The notes under the pieces: model-generated
Told to the model about the DNA's origin: nothing
Database searches by the model: none
The model's input: only the letters and a program-made list of their open reading frames with translations
Shown: positions 6,309-9,421 of the stretch, one piece after another
Numbering within the stretch: position 1 is the first letter of the stretch
How the letters are laid out: each line of letters opens with the position of its first letter
Position numbers and translations under genes: made by a program
Assembly (NCBI GenBank): GCA_025936205.1
Contig: JAICTU010000364.1
Span: forward strand, 1-9,421
Length of the DNA stretch: 9,421 nt
DNA from: Polyangiaceae bacterium
Lineage (GTDB): Bacteria > Myxococcota > Polyangia > Polyangiales > Polyangiaceae
Direction of reading: 5' to 3'

Positions 6309-8084
6309 ATGGTATTGAGCGCGGATACCGGGGCCTTCTTGAGCCGCACGCCGGTTGAGCATGTCTCGCGCCGTGTCTCGCGATTGATCGGCGATGGGTG
6401 GTTTGAGCTCAAGGCGCCATCGAGTCGTAGAGCCGTGCTCCAGTGCATGCTGGCGCTACACGGGGATTTTTCTCTCAGGCGTGGCACCAGGCGTGTCCTG
6501 GCCAACGCCCTGCGCGTGAATGATCTCGACGTAATGATCGAGGTAGATGGTGCTGTCGATGAGCGCTACTGGACCGCGTCGTGCGAGCTCTACGGAGTAG
6601 CCTTTGTCTTGAGAGGGAAGCTTCGCAGGGTTGAGCAAACCACCGCAACGGGGGGATCCGTGTCCGCCATTTGGCTGAGCCCGAAGGTATACGTTCGTAA
6701 TCAACGCCGCGCGACACGCCTGCCTCTGGCCGAGGGCGACGTCATTCTGCGCTGGGCTCAAGCCCGCGATGGGTCTCTGAAGGTCGTGGCGTCCCCAGTT
6801 GTAGACCTCACGCCGACGGGGGCAGCGATACGTCTTCGGCCTCCACACTACGACTTCTTTTCAGGCTCGCCCGTTCCGGCGGAGCTATGCCTTGGTCACG
6901 TTAGCCTGCCGATCACGGTCGATGCGCGCTGGCATCGCGAGGATGAGCCGTCGAGCGATCTGGTCGGGCTGCACATGAATACGGGAGACTGTCATGAGGT
7001 TCTGGTGCGGGCCTACCTCCAGTACCGGTTTCCCAGGCTGGTGCCGCGGCGGCAAGTTTCCGCCAACCGACTGTCATCCTTGCTTCGTGCATCGGGATAT
7101 CTTGATCTTCGACCGGGAGAAGGTGCGTCCGCGGCCTGGTCCGAGTTTGATGAGGGTTACTCGGTCGACGTAGTGTACGAAGCCGACGACAAGTCACTGA
7201 TTGGACACATCTCCGCCACGCGCGTGTATTCCAGCACCTGGATGTTTCACCAGCTAGCCACGTTGGGCGGTCATCGCGAAAGCGGCATTTGCCGGAAGAT
7301 GCTGTACGAGCTGGTGAGCTCCGTGCCCAACGCATTCGACGGCCAGCGAGCGTTCGCGCTCGCATATTTCAACTTGGAGTTGCGCTGGCACAAGTTGCTG
7401 TTTAGCGAGTTTGTCGAGTGGCTCAGTAACGAGGCCCTCGGCGTCGTGTTTACCTGGGATCGGTTTGAGCACGATCCCGCCATTGCGATTGCGCCGAGCG
7501 CGGAAGGGTGTAGCGGGTACCGTGTTGAGACGCTGCCAGAGCACTGGTCCGTTCCCGCCACTGCGCTGGTGCGGTCCCATTTGCCAGCGCTCCTGGCAAA
7601 TGCGCTGAATATCCATCCTCAGCAGCTTCAAACAGACCGGCTCAACGGTGCAGCGATCCGTACTCGTCGTGCATTGGCTCTCTTCAAGGAGGAGCAGTTG
7701 CTGGGCGTGGCCCTCTGCGAAACCGGGCCGGTTTCGGCATCGTTGTTTAATCTTCTGAACATTGCGCAGTTCTTCTTCGTGACCCGCGATGGCGCATTGA
7801 CGAACGAAGCACAATTGGCACTGCTCGGTACCGTCCGTCAGTTCTATGGCGAACGTGGGGTCCATGATCCCATCATCGTTGCGCCCACCGGCACCTTCGC
7901 CGCTGCAGCAGAGCCTGGGACCGAGCTCGCCGAGTCGATGGGCTGCGTCGCAATGGCCAGTGAGGGTATCAGGCAGTGGGAAGACTACTGTCGATTTCGG
8001 ATGGGACAGCTTTATCTACGCCAGCCGCGGCAGCCAAAGCCGCGTTCAATTCAGGAGGACCGTGATGACAGCAAACATGCCTAA
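6309..8084 (+). CDS. PilZ domain fused to GNAT-like acyltransferase region
   Basis: A 591-residue multidomain protein. Residues 1-125 look like a YcgR-type N-terminal domain leading into SPKVYVRNQRRATRLPL. The PilZ domain (about 128-240) keeps both c-di-GMP motifs: R133-x3-R137 and D166-L-T-P-T-G171 (Thr in place of the usual Ser). The part after residue 280 is unusual. It contains SLIGHISATRVYSSTWMF (296-313) followed by the conserved-looking HQLATLGGH, then a second, similar stretch QLLGVALCETGPVSASLF (463-480). Strand-turn-strand elements of this type are typical of GNAT and AHL-synthase/FeeM-like N-acyltransferases, but I cannot name the family with certainty. The last 20 residues are polar and charged. 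AGGAGG lies 5 nt before ATG 6309. The diiron oxygenase gene overlaps its last 20 bases. Role (inferred): acyl transfer switched by c-di-GMP in the cytoplasm. PilZ is secure; the acyltransferase call is moderate. Confidence 0.72.
   Translation: MVLSADTGAFLSRTPVEHVSRRVSRLIGDGWFELKAPSSRRAVLQCMLALHGDFSLRRGTRRVLANALRVNDLDVMIEVDGAVDERYWTASCELYGVAFVLRGKLRRVEQTTATGGSVSAIWLSPKVYVRNQRRATRLPLAEGDVILRWAQARDGSLKVVASPVVDLTPTGAAIRLRPPHYDFFSGSPVPAELCLGHVSLPITVDARWHREDEPSSDLVGLHMNTGDCHEVLVRAYLQYRFPRLVPRRQVSANRLSSLLRASGYLDLRPGEGASAAWSEFDEGYSVDVVYEADDKSLIGHISATRVYSSTWMFHQLATLGGHRESGICRKMLYELVSSVPNAFDGQRAFALAYFNLELRWHKLLFSEFVEWLSNEALGVVFTWDRFEHDPAIAIAPSAEGCSGYRVETLPEHWSVPATALVRSHLPALLANALNIHPQQLQTDRLNGAAIRTRRALALFKEEQLLGVALCETGPVSASLFNLLNIAQFFFVTRDGALTNEAQLALLGTVRQFYGERGVHDPIIVAPTGTFAAAAEPGTELAESMGCVAMASEGIRQWEDYCRFRMGQLYLRQPRQPKPRSIQEDRDDSKHA
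8053..8058 (+). promoter_or_regulatory. Ribosome binding site fixing the oxygenase start at 8065
   Basis: AGGAGG lies inside the end of the upstream gene, 6 nt before ATG 8065. It decides against the much longer in-frame extension reaching back to 7846, which would overlap the upstream gene by 239 bases. Confidence 0.8.
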
Positions 8085-8823
8085 CGGATACGAACGTCAG
8101 ATGTCTCGGGTTCGTGCGGAGCTGGCGCACCATGCCGGTGTCAAGCGGCTCCTCTCGCCGAACGTGGCGCCGATGACCCTTCATCGTTTCCTGATTGAGT
8201 ACTGCTCGTTGGGGGTCCAGATGACTGCACCCGTAGAGAGCTGGATTCGGCGCGCTGGCACGCGGTGCCGCGAGATTGGCCTGACGACGCTCGGCGAACG
8301 ATTGATCAAACACGCAGCCCACGAAGCCGGTCATGAGCAGTTGTTCATCGCGGACACGAAGAGCCTGATCGTTGCCTATTCAACGCGCTTCGGCAAACGG
8401 CTGGACGCCGCGGCCCTGATCGACCGTCCTCGCACCTCCGCAATGGCGCGCTACATCGATCTGCATGAGGAAACCATCCTCGGGCCGACCCCATTCGCTC
8501 AAGTGGCTATTGAGCTGGAGATCGAAGGCTTGAGCGTTTCGTTGGGGCCCAAGCTCATCGCTCAGTTTGAAGGCGTGCTTGGCAAGGACGTCCTGGGCTG
8601 CCTGAGCTTCCTTCAGGAGCACGTAGCTTTGGACGTGGGTCACACCGCTCTAAACAGGAGAATGCTGTCCCAGCTCTTGGAGGAGCGTCCCGATGCCGTC
8701 GACGCACTCGTGGCTGCAGGCTCGCGCGCCCTCTCGGCGTACCTCGACTTCCTGGGCGAGTGCCTGGGTCGGGCCGAAGAAGAGCTGAGCGGATCTAGGG
8801 AGTTCGCAGCCGCTGCCCACTGA
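8065..8823 (+). CDS. Heme-oxygenase-like diiron oxygenase (iron-containing redox enzyme family)
   Basis: A 252-residue, predicted all-helical protein. Visible metal-ligand pattern: E87-x2-H90 in AAHEAGHEQLF, acidic residues E150/E152/E154 in the helix VAIELEIEGLS, and H186-x3-D190-x2-H193 in LQEHVALDVGH. This matches the heme-oxygenase-like diiron oxidase (HDO) superfamily, where ExxH resembles UndA and HxxxDxxH resembles CADD. Known members cut, desaturate, N-oxygenate or decarboxylate fatty acids and amino acids using O2. The length (about 250) is normal. There is no signal peptide or membrane segment, so it should be cytoplasmic. The start is set by AGGAGG at 8053-8058; translation is probably coupled to the upstream PilZ-acyltransferase gene through the 20-bp overlap, so the two products likely act together, perhaps on an acylated product. 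Substrate unknown. TenA-like or ferritin-like proteins are the alternatives. Confidence 0.68.
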   Translation: MTANMPNGYERQMSRVRAELAHHAGVKRLLSPNVAPMTLHRFLIEYCSLGVQMTAPVESWIRRAGTRCREIGLTTLGERLIKHAAHEAGHEQLFIADTKSLIVAYSTRFGKRLDAAALIDRPRTSAMARYIDLHEETILGPTPFAQVAIELEIEGLSVSLGPKLIAQFEGVLGKDVLGCLSFLQEHVALDVGHTALNRRMLSQLLEERPDAVDALVAAGSRALSAYLDFLGECLGRAEEELSGSREFAAAAH

Positions 8824-9322
8824 CACCGGTCTGTAACTTACGCAGCGCGGCTACCCCGGAACGCAGCTGCAATGCCAGCTTGTCGTCCGCGAGGGCCTCC
8901 GCCAGCCAGTCGATGGCTTGATCCGCGCCCGCAAAGACCCGGTTCGGGAAGCGCGTGCTACTTGCCAAGTTGATTGCGGTAATGACGCTGCGGACGATCG
9001 TTGCCTTGAAGCCATCTGCCTCGTAGGCGATTGCGGCAGCCCCGATATTGTTTCCGAAATCGGTCAGCACCTGCGCCACCGCCTGGCGCGCCGCGGCTGA
9101 AGGGCGGATATCGGTGTCTCGCTCGAGGATTGTGAGAAATCCGAGGCCCTCGGAGACGTGCTTCAAGCGCAGATCCGAAAATACAGCGGCAATCGCTCGG
9201 GCGCCCTCGAGCGACACTTCCGTATGCCAGATTAAGACCGCGGTGCGACCGACGCTGCGCGCCGTGAAGCCTCGGCCAGTAGTCCGTTCGCCGGATTGCT
9301 TTCTGGCAGCTGGTGGCGGCAT
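8795..9322 (-). CDS. STAS/SpoIIAA-like regulatory protein
   Basis: A 175-residue protein. After a basic, low-complexity N-terminus (1-25) comes a compact alpha/beta domain: strand TAVLIWHTEVSLEG (27-40), helix ARAIAAVFSDL, strand GFLTILERD (61-69), helix SAAARQAVAQVLTDFGNNI, strand AAAIAYEADGF (96-105), helix TIVRSVITAINLA, then RVFAGADQAIDWLAEAL (128-144). The order of strands and helices and the final 'F-x5-A-x-x-WL' element resemble SpoIIAA/STAS-like stand-alone proteins frequent in Myxococcota. No obvious phosphorylatable Ser in the usual D-S-S loop is seen, so a partner-switch role is uncertain. The ATG has AAAGGA only 4 nt upstream. The last 29 bases overlap the convergent oxygenase gene. 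I place the family by overall pattern only. Confidence 0.5.
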   Translation of the reverse strand: MPPPAARKQSGERTTGRGFTARSVGRTAVLIWHTEVSLEGARAIAAVFSDLRLKHVSEGLGFLTILERDTDIRPSAAARQAVAQVLTDFGNNIGAAAIAYEADGFKATIVRSVITAINLASSTRFPNRVFAGADQAIDWLAEALADDKLALQLRSGVAALRKLQTGVSGQRLRTP

Positions 9323-9421
9323 GAAATCCTTTGTCGGAGCGGCTCGTCGGACTGGAACTTTAAGGGGCGTTCCGTTCGAGAGCGCTTGCGCGCCGATTCT
9401 ATCTAAGGGGGGAAATGTGAG
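9323..9421. other. Upstream region of the STAS-like gene, possible start of a divergent gene
   Basis: No complete gene is present in the last 99 bases. At the very edge AAGGGGGG (9405-9412) stands 4 bases before GTG 9417, which could be a ribosome binding site and start codon of a plus-strand gene lying beyond the window. Too little sequence is available to support it. Confidence 0.25.

Noticed and set aside
7846..8064. N-terminal extension of the oxygenase gene
   Set aside because: It is in frame but lies inside the upstream gene; a strong AGGAGG directly before ATG 8065 and family length support the shorter form.

Overview
This 9.4 kb stretch of GC-rich bacterial chromosome has eight protein-coding genes. 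One is cut by the left edge. I recognised no tRNA, rRNA, CRISPR array or insertion sequence. The organism is not identifiable with certainty. The GC-rich codons and the gene types (GlcD, AlaX, PilZ proteins, PASTA repeats, a STAS-like regulator) suggest a high-GC proteobacterium. Two architectures, PilZ plus NP-rich helical repeats and the stand-alone STAS-like protein, remind me of Myxococcota, but a GC-rich gammaproteobacterium is equally possible.

Left part (1-2517, minus strand): the flavoprotein subunit of glycolate oxidase (glcD, partial) follows an alanyl-tRNA editing protein (AlaX with a DHHA1 domain). Both are housekeeping-type genes. Divergent from alaX is an AAA_14/DUF4143 ATPase (2607-3761, plus strand) whose start sits directly behind a perfect 9-bp inverted repeat, a candidate operator.

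Middle (3758-5540): a PilZ-like protein with C-terminal helical repeats (minus strand) ends tail-to-tail on the ATPase, the two stop codons sharing one CTAG. It is divergent from a membrane-anchored protein with three PASTA repeats (plus strand). A gap of about 770 bp follows (5541-6308) with a cluster of small CACC/GGTG hairpins and no convincing gene.

Right part (6309-9322): the most interesting piece is a two-gene operon with a 20-bp overlap. The first gene encodes a 591-residue fusion: a YcgR-like N-terminal domain, a PilZ domain keeping both c-di-GMP-binding motifs, and a long C-terminal region that looks like one or two GNAT/acyl-homoserine-lactone-synthase-like acyltransferase domains. 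The second encodes a 252-residue all-helical protein with the metal-ligand pattern of heme-oxygenase-like diiron oxygenases. Together they suggest a c-di-GMP-controlled pathway that makes and then oxidises an acylated small molecule. That pathway is inference, not shown by the sequence. A convergent STAS-like gene overlaps the end of the oxygenase gene by 29 bp.
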